Numbered from the stretch's first letter, positions 7,651 to 17,134 are shown. The stretch: DNA of 59,775 bases from Acidobacteriota bacterium (GCA_003225175.1 QIBA01000052.1:1-59775); one strand, 5' to 3'. Made by a program: numbers and translations. The notes: generated by a model from the sequence alone, not told the origin.

Positions 7651-9876
7651 TCACCATACCTGATCGCCGGTTTCAAGCATTTGCTCTTCAGCGATGATAG
7701 GAAGCTCAATCCATCCCTGGGCCGGCAATGAATCGATTGGAAGCTGTTCGCTTAAAATGGCGAAGCGAAGCAGAAGAGTGTCGCCTAACTGGGCTCCCAA
7801 AATGGAAAGCGGAACCTTCGCCCGAAGTACCTTTTCAAGGCTGCTTTCGACTCGTTCCGTCTTGAGGCTGGAAGCGCTCCCGTTGCTCTCGCTTGTGCTA
7901 CTGCGAGATAAATCGGCCCTCTGCATTTTGCCGCCAGAGAGATGGAACCTGACGATAAAAGTCTTTCTCGCCTGTTCCGTGCTGGGTGGTTGTACCTCTA
8001 TGCGCGTTTCTATCTGATGACTGCCGTGCAGTTGATTTGCAAAATCAACCCGGAATGAGAAATCCTGCGCGTTGATGCCTGCGTATGCTCTTTCCAGCAG
8101 GAACTTCTTCCCGTGCATTGAGGAGCCGCGACGATCGGCGGTGAAACTGGCTGCTCCCAGCCAATCAAAATATCCGATATTGGGAGAGCTGATTTGCGGG
8201 GAAATGAATGCCGTTTGCGGGATGGTGCGCGTCTTTCCGATGGTTTCAGCCGAGATTGGGTAATGCAGATGGTCGGGCGGATTCGCTCCAAGCAGCCGAT
8301 AGACGTTTGACAAGTGATTGCGATATAGCTCGTCAAAATCGCGATCGTTGGCAGAGTGATGCTCCGGACCGTACCACCAATTCCAATCGCTTCCTTCTGC
8401 AATCAGTAATTCCTCATATGCCAGGCGACGGGACTCCTCAGTCGCATTTTGAGAGTGGCGCTCATAAAACTCTCGCGCTTCCGCCAGGTAATCCCACGCG
8501 AGATTGTCTTCTGGAGCTCCGATCCACACATTGAAGTTCGCATTGATCCATGATCCTGGGACGAGAGAGGAAAGCGGCCTCGCGTCCTTCGTTCGCTCGA
8601 TGACCTCCGAGATCGTGAGCGGCTCGATTTGCGGATCAGAATCAATCGCGTGGTACAGCCGTCGCAGAAACTCCCGGCCTGATTCGGGAAAATGCTCCCA
8701 GGCATTTTCCCCATCGAGGATAATGGGCACAATAGCATTATCTCCTGCAGCCAGCACGGATTGCGCCGATGCCTTAATGCTCTTTACGAAGTGAGTCGCT
8801 GCTTCTTTCGGCGGGACACCGGAATAAACGAATCCAATAAGGTCGGACAGGTTGTGATCACGGAAGAGAAGCAGGACCCCGGCTCCATCTTCACCGTGGC
8901 GATAGAGTCTATAAAGGCGGTCGGCTGAATCAGGCATGAGATGGCCGGCGGAATTCCGCTCAAAGAAGCTGCGCGTTGATCGCCCCAGGACGCCTTCGTC
9001 TGTTGCCATCCACTTTAGTCCGACCTGGCGCGCGAGCTTGAGCACCTCATCCGAAACGCTTCCCTCGGAGGGCCACATGCCCGCGGGAGTTTTTCCGAAT
9101 GTCTGCTTATGGAAGTCCACTGCGCGTCTCATTTGCTCGAGAGCGTCGTTCGCCTGCAGAAAGCGCCGGCGGGGAAGAGGCAGTCCAGGATTGCTGACGC
9201 GGCCGTTGTTGGTATCGCAGAGCAGTGGAAGGATCGGGTGATAAAAAGGTGTCGTCGATAATTCGACGCCTCCACGGTCAGCCGCCCCACGATACGCTGG
9301 AATAACGCTGCTCAACAGACGCTTTTCAAGCTGAATCAGCGTCTCCTGATCGGCGCGATCAAAGTTCCGTCCTTTTTTTGTGAGCTCGGCAACTTCGGGT
9401 TCATCGAGGAAAAACTCATCAAACCACGCGAGTTGAGAGAGTACTTGTAGATCAGCAAAATCGTGCGCGTTCAAGTGCCGGAGGGCCTGCTCGATCGATG
9501 CGTAGGCGGCGTGCTTCTGCAGCAGCTCTGAATACCTTGGATACCTGGCGATTTGGTGGGTCTGGTTCGCCTGGAACAGGTATCTGAGTGCGAACTCCTT
9601 TTCCTCAGGTGTGAGATCAGTGGCGGGCTTCCCGATTACGCTTCTCCATGCGTCTTTCGCCTCGCCGGCTACGTAGTCATTGATCTGTACGATGAGCGAA
9701 GGAACCAGGTTGAAGTTCTGGTGGACGCGCGGGAACTCATCCAGCAGCTTCACCATGCCGTAGTAATCCTTAAGCGCATGCATCCTGACCCAAGGAAGAC
9801 GATATTCGCCTGTGACCAGATCCTTGTAGAACGGCTGGTGCATGTGCCAGAGGAAGACCAGACGAATGGAAGGCAT
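7651..9876 (-). CDS. Glycoside hydrolase family 57 protein (amylopullulanase-like)
   Basis: 741-residue alpha-glucan-active enzyme. The N-terminal motif FLWHMHQPFYKD is the GH57 hallmark. The probable nucleophile is the Glu in MWPSEGSVSDEVL, and the acid/base is probably the Asp of FRDHNLSDLIGF. DGENAWEHFPESG is another family block. The catalytic barrel fills about residues 1-430, followed by helices and a beta-rich C-terminal part. There is no signal peptide, so glycogen or a cytoplasmic maltodextrin is the likely substrate. It stands alone, divergent from the LptFG gene across an 82-bp gap. Exact specificity (amylase, branching or pullulanase) cannot be read from sequence. Confidence 0.88.
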   Translation of the reverse strand: MPSIRLVFLWHMHQPFYKDLVTGEYRLPWVRMHALKDYYGMVKLLDEFPRVHQNFNLVPSLIVQINDYVAGEAKDAWRSVIGKPATDLTPEEKEFALRYLFQANQTHQIARYPRYSELLQKHAAYASIEQALRHLNAHDFADLQVLSQLAWFDEFFLDEPEVAELTKKGRNFDRADQETLIQLEKRLLSSVIPAYRGAADRGGVELSTTPFYHPILPLLCDTNNGRVSNPGLPLPRRRFLQANDALEQMRRAVDFHKQTFGKTPAGMWPSEGSVSDEVLKLARQVGLKWMATDEGVLGRSTRSFFERNSAGHLMPDSADRLYRLYRHGEDGAGVLLLFRDHNLSDLIGFVYSGVPPKEAATHFVKSIKASAQSVLAAGDNAIVPIILDGENAWEHFPESGREFLRRLYHAIDSDPQIEPLTISEVIERTKDARPLSSLVPGSWINANFNVWIGAPEDNLAWDYLAEAREFYERHSQNATEESRRLAYEELLIAEGSDWNWWYGPEHHSANDRDFDELYRNHLSNVYRLLGANPPDHLHYPISAETIGKTRTIPQTAFISPQISSPNIGYFDWLGAASFTADRRGSSMHGKKFLLERAYAGINAQDFSFRVDFANQLHGSHQIETRIEVQPPSTEQARKTFIVRFHLSGGKMQRADLSRSSTSESNGSASSLKTERVESSLEKVLRAKVPLSILGAQLGDTLLLRFAILSEQLPIDSLPAQGWIELPIIAEEQMLETGDQVW

Positions 9877-9958
9877 CGTTTTCTAGTGTAATCAAGCTGC
9901 AGAGTCACTCTCAGATAGTTGTGGAAAGCGATGCTAGACTGGGCTATAGATCGGCAAC

Positions 9959-12265
9959 ATGAGGATCCTTACTCGCTACATTCTGTGGGAGGTTTTCTCC
10001 CATGGCGTAATCGGCGCCGCGCTGTTTACGTTCGTGATCTTCATGCGCGACGTGGGCCGGATACTGGAACTGGTTGTACGTAACAGCGCTCCGATTCCCA
10101 GCGTTGCTGAAATCTTCTTTCTCACCATTCCAACCGCCCTCACCTTTACCTTGCCCATGGGCGTTCTGGTCGGCATCCTGATTGGGCTGTCACGCATGGC
10201 CGCGGATAGCGAGGTTACGGCATTGCGGGCAAGCGGCGTTGGTGCGTGGAGGTTTGTCGCGATCATCGGCATCTTTGCTGTCACTGCGTTTGGCGTCGCA
10301 TTGCTGAACAATCTCGTGATTGCTCCCAGATCAGCGGCTGCACTGGCAAGCCTGCAAAACTCTCTAAAGACCTCGCAGATTTCCTTCGAAGTGCAGCCCC
10401 GCGTTTTTTATGAGGATTTGAAGGGCTACGTACTGTACGTGCAGGATGTGGAGCCTGTAACTGGGGCTGCGTTGTGGAAGAACGTCTTTCTTGCTGATAT
10501 CAGCAACCCTGCCGCTCCGAAAGTAACCCTAGCCCAGCGCGCAGTCGTCGTCACCGAGGACGACACTTTGCGCATGCATCTCGAGAATGGAAGCCAGCAG
10601 GAAACCGAGCCCTCGCATCCAGATCAGTACACGATTTCTACATTTGATCAGACCGATATTCCGATAGCCCTGCCGCCTGTGGGTCCTGCACCATCGCGCG
10701 ATCTGGTTCCTGCTGCGGAACTCAAAACAAGTGAGCTGTTGTATCGTGCGCGAACCGAGCACCCGGCAAAGGCTCGGTGGTACTGGATTGAATTTCACCG
10801 GCGATTGGCGTTGGCTGCGTCCTGCCTTGTGCTGATGCTGGTAGGAATCCCGCTTGGGCTGTCTTCCAAAAAGGGAGGCAAATCAACCGGCTTTGTGCTC
10901 ACGATCCTGCTCGTGTTTCTTTACTACTTCTCGCTGAGCGCCGGGATTGCCTTCGCGAGGCAAGGAAAAGTGCAACCTGCGTTGGGAGTATGGAGCGCGG
11001 ACATTTTGTTTGCACTTGCCGGGCTGGTGCTTCTGCGACGAGTGCAGCAGTCGAGCATCGACGTAGTCTCGTTTCGAATTGCCTGGAGCGATATTGCGAA
11101 GAGATTTTCGCGAGAGAAATCAACGGCGGAAGCTTCAACGATTTCCGCCCCGCTGCGCAAGGGAAGCTCCCGCTTCCCCCAGATCCTCGACGATTACGTG
11201 CTTCGCCAGTTCCTCGAGTATCTGGGACTGATTCTTTGCACATTCGTTGTGCTTACGCTGGTATTCACGTTTTTCGAGTTGCTGGGCGACATCATCAGGA
11301 ATCGTATTGCCCTCATCACTGTCGGAGAGTACCTGGTCAATGTAATTCCCTCGATGATTTATCTCATGACGCCTCTGAGCGTTCTCATCGCCGTCCTGGT
11401 CACATTTGGACTCTTGCAAAAGTCCAATGAGCTGACAGCGATGAAGGCTACCGGGATTAGTTTGTATCGCCTGATCGTGCCGGTAGTGGCCCTCGCTGCC
11501 GGTTTGTCGTTCGCTCTGTTCTTGTTCGATCAGTTTTATTTGCCGCACGCCAATAAGCGGCAAGACGCCTTGCGCAATGAAATCAAAGGCAAACCGGCGC
11601 AGACATATCTGAATCCACAACGCAAATGGATCTTCGGCGCGCATCGCGAGATTTACTACTACGAATTTTTCGATGGCGAGCGCAATCAGTTTGCCAACTT
11701 GTCTGTCTTCAGTATTGATCCCAAGGCGTTCGCACTAATAGCGCGCACCTTCGCTTCCCGCGTGTTCTGGAATGAGTCATTACATAAATGGGTCTTCCAG
11801 CAAGGGTGGGTTCGCACGCTCACGCCCACCGAGGTCCAGGATTACAAGACCTTCGACGTAAGGACTTTCGCCGACGTCGACGAGCCGCCTAATTACTTCA
11901 AGAAAGAAGTAAAGCAGTATTCCGAAATGAATTTCGACGAGCTGAAGGCCTACATTCGCGAACTGGAGCAGGGCGGCTTCGATGTAGTGCGATTGAGAGT
12001 GCAGCTGTACCGGAAGCTTTCATTCCCATTGATCACACTGGTGATGTCGATCCTGGCGATCCCATTTGCGGTTTCTGCGGGACGGCAGGGAGCTCTGCGC
12101 GGCGTGGCCACGGCGATCGGCATTGCCGTCGTCTACTGGGTGACGAGCGGCTTGTTCGAGGCCATGGGAAATGTGAATCAACTGCCTGCCGCATTGGCCG
12201 CTTGGTCCCCAGATTTGATCTTTGGTCTGGCAGGCGGATATTTCATATTGAAGGTGCCGACATAA
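9959..12265 (+). CDS. lptFG: Fused LptF-LptG lipopolysaccharide export permease
   Basis: 768 residues, about twice the usual 360-390 of LptF or LptG. The first half (about 1-375) begins with MRILTRYILWEVFSHG, has three N-terminal helices, a periplasmic beta-jellyroll and three more helices. After a short linker (about 376-395) the plan repeats, starting with ILDDYVLRQFLEYLG, again with helices, a jellyroll (FGAHREIYYYEFFDG) and final helices (VMSILAIPFAVSAGRQG). The two halves correspond to LptF and LptG, the membrane pair that with LptB ATPase extracts LPS for transport to the outer membrane. No lptA, lptB or lptC is adjacent. An ABC half-exporter follows after 50 bp on the same strand. Confidence 0.88.
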   Translation: MRILTRYILWEVFSHGVIGAALFTFVIFMRDVGRILELVVRNSAPIPSVAEIFFLTIPTALTFTLPMGVLVGILIGLSRMAADSEVTALRASGVGAWRFVAIIGIFAVTAFGVALLNNLVIAPRSAAALASLQNSLKTSQISFEVQPRVFYEDLKGYVLYVQDVEPVTGAALWKNVFLADISNPAAPKVTLAQRAVVVTEDDTLRMHLENGSQQETEPSHPDQYTISTFDQTDIPIALPPVGPAPSRDLVPAAELKTSELLYRARTEHPAKARWYWIEFHRRLALAASCLVLMLVGIPLGLSSKKGGKSTGFVLTILLVFLYYFSLSAGIAFARQGKVQPALGVWSADILFALAGLVLLRRVQQSSIDVVSFRIAWSDIAKRFSREKSTAEASTISAPLRKGSSRFPQILDDYVLRQFLEYLGLILCTFVVLTLVFTFFELLGDIIRNRIALITVGEYLVNVIPSMIYLMTPLSVLIAVLVTFGLLQKSNELTAMKATGISLYRLIVPVVALAAGLSFALFLFDQFYLPHANKRQDALRNEIKGKPAQTYLNPQRKWIFGAHREIYYYEFFDGERNQFANLSVFSIDPKAFALIARTFASRVFWNESLHKWVFQQGWVRTLTPTEVQDYKTFDVRTFADVDEPPNYFKKEVKQYSEMNFDELKAYIRELEQGGFDVVRLRVQLYRKLSFPLITLVMSILAIPFAVSAGRQGALRGVATAIGIAVVYWVTSGLFEAMGNVNQLPAALAAWSPDLIFGLAGGYFILKVPT

Positions 12266-12315
12266 TTTTGGTTGAAGCGCGCTAGCGGCTCATCACGTCT
12301 AACAGTTCTGGACCA

Positions 12316-14067
12316 ATGTTCAAGAAGCTCGACCCACTGAAGCCGTATGTGTACAAGTACCGCGTCCAATTCTTCTGGGGCGGGTTGGTACTTCTCCTCA
12401 ATAACCTGATTTGGATTTTCTTTCCCCAAGTCATTGGCCGCGCCATTAATGACCTCAATCAGGGAATAACGCAGCACAAGATCGTGACGTATTCGCTCGC
12501 GTTAATAGCCATTGCTCTCGGCAAGGGCGTCTTTCAATTCCTGATGCGCTGGATCCTGATTGGCATCTCGCGCGAGATCGAGTTTGATCTGCGCAACGAT
12601 CTATTCCGGCATCTCGAGTCCCTGTCCTACTCCTACTACCAGCGCACGCGCGTTGGGGACATCATGGCGCGTGCGACCAACGATCTGAATGCTGTCCGTA
12701 TGTTGCTGGGTCCGGCGATCATGTATACGGCCAACACCATCGTCTTCACAGCCGGCGCTCTGGCTTTCATGCTGAAGATCAGCCCGCGGCTGACGATGTT
12801 TGCTTTCCTGCCGCTGCCGGCCGCCAGCATCCTGGTGCAGTACTTCGGTCGGCGGATTCATGAGCGCTTCGAGCGCATTCAGGCAACGTTCTCCGACATT
12901 TCTGCGCGGGCGCAGGAGAACTTCTCTGGTGCGCGATTGGTTCGCGCATACGTTCAGGAAGAACCCGAGATCGAGCTTTTTGAGAACGCCAATCGTGAAT
13001 ACATTGCTCGCAGTCTGAAACTCGTCCGCCTGATCGGAATGCTCTGGCCCACTTTGGAAATGCTTCTTGGCCTCGCGATCATCCTTGTGCTGTGGCTGGG
13101 CGGAAGGGAAGTGCTGCTGCACCGGATGAATGTCGGAGACTTTGTCGCGTACAACACCTACATGGTCCAGCTCACGTGGCCGGTGATTGCGCTGGGATGG
13201 GTGATCAACATCTTCCAGCGCGGGACGGCATCGCTGGCACGAATCAATCAAATCTTTTCTGAGCGACCGGAAGTGACTGACGACGGCGTGGCTCCCGACC
13301 TGAAAGAGACTTCCGCGATTCATGGCGACATCGAGTTCCGCGGATTAACTTTCAGCTACGCGAATGGTGCCGAGGTTCTCCGTGGGATCGATCTGCGAAT
13401 TCCTGGCGGCACGAGCCTCGCAATCGTTGGTCCCACCGGTTCAGGCAAGAGCACGCTTGTGAGCTTGATTGCGCGCATTTACGATGCGCCTGCGGGTTCG
13501 CTGCTAGTCGATGGCCGCAAGATCACCGATTTTCCCCTCGAGACTCTGCGTAAAAATATCGGATTTGTTCCGCAAGAAACTTTCCTCTTCAGTTCGAGCA
13601 TTCGCGAGAACATCGCCTTCGGCACTGAAAGCAGCAGTGATGAAGAAGTCGAGGCCGCAGCGGACGCAGCGAGCCTTTCACAGGAGATCCACGGTTTCCC
13701 CCAAGGCTACGCGACGGTGGTTGGTGAACGTGGCCTAACGCTCTCGGGTGGACAGAAGCAGCGGACCGCGATCGCGCGCGCCATCATTCGCAATCCTCGG
13801 ATTCTCATTCTCGATGACGCTCTTTCCAGCGTCGATACGTACACTGAGGAACGCATCCTAAATCATCTGCGGGAGATGATGCAGGGACGCACCACGATCT
13901 TCATCTCGCATCGTGTCTCGACTGTGCGCGCGGCGGATCAGATTGCCGTTTTGCATGGTGGCGAGATCGTCGAATTGGGCACCCACGAGGATCTGTTGGC
14001 GCTCAACGGCTACTACGCCGATCTGTACAACAAGCAGTTGCTCGAAGAAGAACTCGCGAAAGTCTAG
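12316..14067 (+). CDS. ABC half-exporter with fused permease and ATPase (MdlA/BmrC-like)
   Basis: 583 residues: six-helix type-1 exporter domain (about 10-310) and nucleotide-binding domain (about 335-575). Walker A GPTGSGKST is at 372-380, signature LSGGQ at 476-480, Walker B ILILD at 496-500, and the H-loop His is at about 532. The residue after Walker B is Asp501 instead of the usual catalytic Glu. That is typical of the degenerate-site subunit in heterodimeric exporters (the TM287/MdlA kind), so a partner subunit is expected, but none is encoded here. Its position after lptFG suggests lipid or lipid-linked cargo; that is inference. Confidence 0.88.
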   Translation: MFKKLDPLKPYVYKYRVQFFWGGLVLLLNNLIWIFFPQVIGRAINDLNQGITQHKIVTYSLALIAIALGKGVFQFLMRWILIGISREIEFDLRNDLFRHLESLSYSYYQRTRVGDIMARATNDLNAVRMLLGPAIMYTANTIVFTAGALAFMLKISPRLTMFAFLPLPAASILVQYFGRRIHERFERIQATFSDISARAQENFSGARLVRAYVQEEPEIELFENANREYIARSLKLVRLIGMLWPTLEMLLGLAIILVLWLGGREVLLHRMNVGDFVAYNTYMVQLTWPVIALGWVINIFQRGTASLARINQIFSERPEVTDDGVAPDLKETSAIHGDIEFRGLTFSYANGAEVLRGIDLRIPGGTSLAIVGPTGSGKSTLVSLIARIYDAPAGSLLVDGRKITDFPLETLRKNIGFVPQETFLFSSSIRENIAFGTESSSDEEVEAAADAASLSQEIHGFPQGYATVVGERGLTLSGGQKQRTAIARAIIRNPRILILDDALSSVDTYTEERILNHLREMMQGRTTIFISHRVSTVRAADQIAVLHGGEIVELGTHEDLLALNGYYADLYNKQLLEEELAKV

Positions 14068-14074
14068 AGTGCCC

Positions 14075-14746
14075 ATGAAGCGCGTGGTTACGCCCGAACT
14101 GCTCGACGAGGATTTGGGCACGCCCGAAGAGATTCGGCAGACGCTTCTCGACCTTCGCGGCTTCAATCAAAACTTCGGAGGATTTCGCAGCGTCGCCGCC
14201 CTGATGAGAAATGCGGTGAATAAGCATCGGCTGCGATCGCTATCTTTTCTTGACGTTGCGGGCGGAACGGGCGATGTCGCGGAATATGTACAGCGCACCT
14301 TGAGCAGTGAAGGCGTACCTGTGAAAGCTACGCTCCTCGATCGCGCGGTATCGCACATGGTCGGCAGTGCTGCGCTCGAGCGAGTGGCGGCCGATGCTCT
14401 GCGATTGCCGTTTGCTCCTGCGAGCTTCGACATCGTGGGTTGTAATCTGTTCCTGCATCACTTGGAACCGGGTGATGTGGTTAAGTTTCTTAATGAGGCG
14501 TTGAGAGTCGCCAGATGGGCGGTGATCGTCAGCGATTTGCGTCGCAATCTGTTCCACTGGGCTGTTGCCTACGCGGGACGGATTATTTACCGCAGCCGGC
14601 TTACTCGCAATGACGCTCCAGCGTCGGTTCGTCGAGCTTACACATCAGACGAAATCTCTGCTCTCGCGGCGAAAACCGCAGCCGTTTCTTTCGACATCAG
14701 CACTCAGTACTTTCAGCGTTTTGGATTGACTCTGTGGAAAGCGTGA
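14075..14746 (+). CDS. Class I SAM-dependent methyltransferase
   Basis: 223 residues. The SAM-binding motif I is DVAGGTGDVAEYV (about residues 61-73), followed by an acidic residue in TLLDRAV and a motif IV-like stretch FDIVGCNLFLHHL. ATG 14075 lies seven bases after the ABC gene stop; a longer frame opening inside the ABC gene is an overlap artefact. The stop overlaps the GTG of the FAD-dependent oxidoreductase (GTGA), so the two are coupled. This methyltransferase/geranylgeranyl-reductase-like pair is also known next to type III polyketide synthases, where it tailors alkylpyrones or quinol lipids; no such synthase is visible here. Confidence 0.8.
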   Translation: MKRVVTPELLDEDLGTPEEIRQTLLDLRGFNQNFGGFRSVAALMRNAVNKHRLRSLSFLDVAGGTGDVAEYVQRTLSSEGVPVKATLLDRAVSHMVGSAALERVAADALRLPFAPASFDIVGCNLFLHHLEPGDVVKFLNEALRVARWAVIVSDLRRNLFHWAVAYAGRIIYRSRLTRNDAPASVRRAYTSDEISALAAKTAAVSFDISTQYFQRFGLTLWKA

Positions 14747-15834
14747 TATCAGAAAGAGTCTTCGATCTCGCCGTGATCGGCGCAGGACCTGCGGGCACCT
14801 CCGCCGCTATAACGGCGGCGCGGGCTGGCTTCCATGTCGTCCTGTTTGAGGCCGGCAGTTTCCCGCGGCACAAGGTGTGCGGCGAATTCATCTCCGGCGA
14901 GGCGGTGCCGATTCTGCACTCACTGCTGGCTGACGCTGGATTGCTGGCCGGCGCGCCTCGCATCCACAACGCGCGAATATTTCTCGACGGCAGAAGAGCA
15001 GACTTTGCTGTCACGCCTGCTGCGATAAGCCTTTCACGCCATGATCTCGATCTCAATCTGTGGAACTCCGCCCTCGGAGCAGGCGTTCACGGACGCGCTC
15101 GCACGCGAGTGATCGCGATTAAAACAATCGAGTCGCTATTCTCGATCAGCACTGAAGGAGAAACCATACATGCGCGAGCGGTGATTAATGCGACTGGGAG
15201 ATGGTCGAACCTCGCCAGCCCAAAGGGAGTAAATGCCGAACACTGGATCGGGCTGAAGCAGCACTTCTTTGAAGACGATCCCTCTCCGCGATGCGACCTT
15301 TACTTCTTCTCCGGCGGTTATTGCGGGGTGCAAAGCGTGGGAACTGGCACGATCAATGCTGCCGCAATGGTGCGATCCGATGTAGGACGAAATCTCGCCG
15401 CTGTCTTCCAACAGAATCCCGATTTAGCAAAGCGTTCTCGAATATGGCGAGCCGCGATTGAACCTGTCGCTACCTCTCCGTTATTGTTCAGTACGCCGAG
15501 AACTTCCAATTCGGGAACATTCCTGGTCGGCGACGCAGCGGCTTTCCTCGATCCGTTTGCTGGGGACGGCATCTCGATCGCCCTACACAGCGGACAGTTA
15601 GCGGCAATCACCATCGCGCCATACCTTCGAGGCGAGTGCTCGCTTCAGGAAGCTACAGATCGCTATGACCGCGCTTATCGGGATCTTCTGCAACCCGCTC
15701 TGAAGGCGGCTGCTCGACTGCGCTATTTGTTGCACCTTCCCAAGGCGCTGAGGCTCGCGGCGCTTTCGTTGATTCAGTTCCCGCCATTGTCACGTCTGGC
15801 GGTAGAGACGACGCGCGTGCGAAAGGTTGCGTGA
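14743..15834 (+). CDS. FAD-dependent oxidoreductase, geranylgeranyl reductase-like
   Basis: 363 residues with an N-terminal dinucleotide-binding fold, LAVIGAGPAGTSAAITAARAG, then FPRHKVCGEFISGEA, a motif typical of the geranylgeranyl reductase / flavin-dependent halogenase-like group. The C-terminal FAD-contact motif is GTFLVGDAAAFLDPFAGDGI. The GTG at 14743 was chosen because it forms a GTGA overlap with the upstream stop and has GGAAAG just before it; GTG 14734 is possible. Members reduce isoprenoid or polyketide double bonds. Coupling to the methyltransferase suggests both act on one lipid-like substrate, possibly a quinone or membrane polyketide. Confidence 0.82.
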   Translation: MISERVFDLAVIGAGPAGTSAAITAARAGFHVVLFEAGSFPRHKVCGEFISGEAVPILHSLLADAGLLAGAPRIHNARIFLDGRRADFAVTPAAISLSRHDLDLNLWNSALGAGVHGRARTRVIAIKTIESLFSISTEGETIHARAVINATGRWSNLASPKGVNAEHWIGLKQHFFEDDPSPRCDLYFFSGGYCGVQSVGTGTINAAAMVRSDVGRNLAAVFQQNPDLAKRSRIWRAAIEPVATSPLLFSTPRTSNSGTFLVGDAAAFLDPFAGDGISIALHSGQLAAITIAPYLRGECSLQEATDRYDRAYRDLLQPALKAAARLRYLLHLPKALRLAALSLIQFPPLSRLAVETTRVRKVA

Positions 15835-15840
15835 GCCGCA

Positions 15841-16605
15841 CTACGGTTGCGGATTCCCATTCTCAACCGATCCCATGAACTCAGGCATTGTGGCGTAGCC
15901 CGGTCGGTTGATTCCTTCGCCTCGCAGTACTCGCAGCAGAGTCAAACAGAGAATGTTGAAGTCGAGCCATAGACTCTGATGATCGACATACCAAAGATCG
16001 AGCGCGAATCGTTCTTCCCAGCCGATTGCATTGCGACCATTCACTTGCGCCCACCCGGTGATGCCGGGCAAGACTTCATGGCGCCGGCTTTGTTCTGGCG
16101 AATAGCGATGGATGTAACACATCAGCAGAGGCCTCGGACCGACAAGGCTCATGTCGCCTCTAAGGACGTTCCAGAGTTCCGGGAGCTCGTCGAAGCTGGT
16201 GCAGCGCAGGAAGGCACCAAGTCTGGAGATCCGATGTTCGTCAACCATGGTTCCGGAATCGCCTGCGGGGAACATGGTCCGAAATTTGTAGAGTACAAAG
16301 GGCCGGCCTCCGAGCCCTGGTCGCTGCTGGCGAAAAAGAATAGGACTTCCCATGGTGACTCGCACGCACACAGCAACAACGAGCATCAGTGGCAGTGCCA
16401 ATATCAGGCACAACGAAGCGATCACGAGGTCCAGGCTGCGCTTCCAGATTGGGATTTGTGAAGAGTTTCGACCCAAGTTCAGTCCTGGAACAGATTCAGG
16501 GGATTCACGACCGCATAGAGCTTCGCATACAATCTCACCCCGTACCAGAGTCTCTGACGGAGTCGAGTGGGTCACGCCAACCATGACGGTTCCTTCACGC
16601 TCCAT
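15841..16605 (-). CDS. Undecaprenyl-phosphate sugar phosphotransferase (exopolysaccharide initiating enzyme)
   Basis: 254 residues: one hydrophobic helix (about 57-83, in [23 protein letters not shown]) followed by the bacterial sugar-transferase domain with [38 protein letters not shown] and [13 protein letters not shown]. Such enzymes attach the first sugar-1-phosphate to undecaprenyl phosphate to start polysaccharide or O-antigen repeat assembly. The short form lacks the extra N-terminal membrane domain of WbaP, so it is PglC/WecP-size plus an N-terminal tail. That tail overlaps, antisense, the start of a decayed gene; an in-frame ATG at 16584 may be the true start. No other polysaccharide genes follow on this strand. 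Confidence 0.88.
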   Translation of the reverse strand: MEREGTVMVGVTHSTPSETLVRGEIVCEALCGRESPESVPGLNLGRNSSQIPIWKRSLDLVIASLCLILALPLMLVVAVCVRVTMGSPILFRQQRPGLGGRPFVLYKFRTMFPAGDSGTMVDEHRISRLGAFLRCTSFDELPELWNVLRGDMSLVGPRPLLMCYIHRYSPEQSRRHEVLPGITGWAQVNGRNAIGWEERFALDLWYVDHQSLWLDFNILCLTLLRVLRGEGINRPGYATMPEFMGSVENGNPQP

Positions 16606-17078
16606 GCAGCGCCTGACGAGCGATACAAAATCTCTGGCTACGGTGCGCCCCCGGGTATGTATCTGAAATCCGCGACCGCCGGCCGAGAAGACGTACTGGA
16701 AAGGGGCTTAGTCCTGCTACCAACCGAAACCTTGATCTCGTGTTTGCACCGGGAGGCAATAGCGGCGTCATCTCAGGTGCGAACGACAAACCCGATCCCG
16801 GCATGACAGTAGTCCTCGCCCCAGAACAACGCCTTAATGGGCTGTCGAATCGATTCCTGGCAGTAACTACAGATCAGAATGGACGTTACCAAGCTCAGGG
16901 GCTGCGGCCTGGCAGCTATCGCATTTACGCATTCGAGCATATTGAGCCCGGGAATTACGATAACGAGGAATGGTTAAAGGGATTTGCTGAACAGGCCCGT
17001 ACGGTCAAGATTTCCGAATCTTCCCAGGAGACGCTAGATTTGAAGTCCATCCCTGGCGGCGCCGAAACGCCGCAGTAA
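16561..17078 (+). pseudogene. Frameshifted, 5'-truncated carboxypeptidase-regulatory-like domain protein
   Basis: Two adjacent frames read as one ancestral protein. Frame one, from about 16567, gives [20 protein letters not shown] then PPGMYLKSATAGREDVLERG. Frame two, from about 16720, gives NLDLVFAPGGNSGVISG, then TTDQNGRYQAQGLRPGSYRI and YAFEHIEPG, to a stop at 17078. This is the pattern of Acidobacteria surface proteins with repeated carboxypeptidase-regulatory (beta-sandwich) domains. The switch near 16705-16722 fits a single-base deletion, and the large N-terminal part is missing. The 5' boundary overlaps the sugar transferase start on the other strand. It is probably a dead remnant. A sequencing error could explain the shift but not the missing front. 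Confidence 0.7.
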
Positions 17079-17103
17079 ATTGAGTGGTTCTATCGGCCAT
17101 TCG

Positions 17104-17134
17104 GGTGTAAAGTTACACCTTCCCTCGCTATAAT
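17104..17134 (+). promoter_or_regulatory. Promoter with palindromic operator for the GT2 gene; probably leaderless
   Basis: A perfect -10 box TATAAT lies at 17129-17134, only nine bases before the ATG at 17144, so transcription would begin at or next to the start codon. GGTGTAA (17104-17110) and TTACACC (17113-17119) form a perfect palindrome where the -35 box should be, suggesting regulator binding. No Shine-Dalgarno sequence is present. Confidence 0.55.

Noticed and set aside
13913-14074. Extended start for the methyltransferase inside the ABC gene
   Set aside because: The extra 54 residues are out-of-frame ABC exporter sequence (arginine/serine rich), and the ATG at 14075 follows the ABC stop directly.
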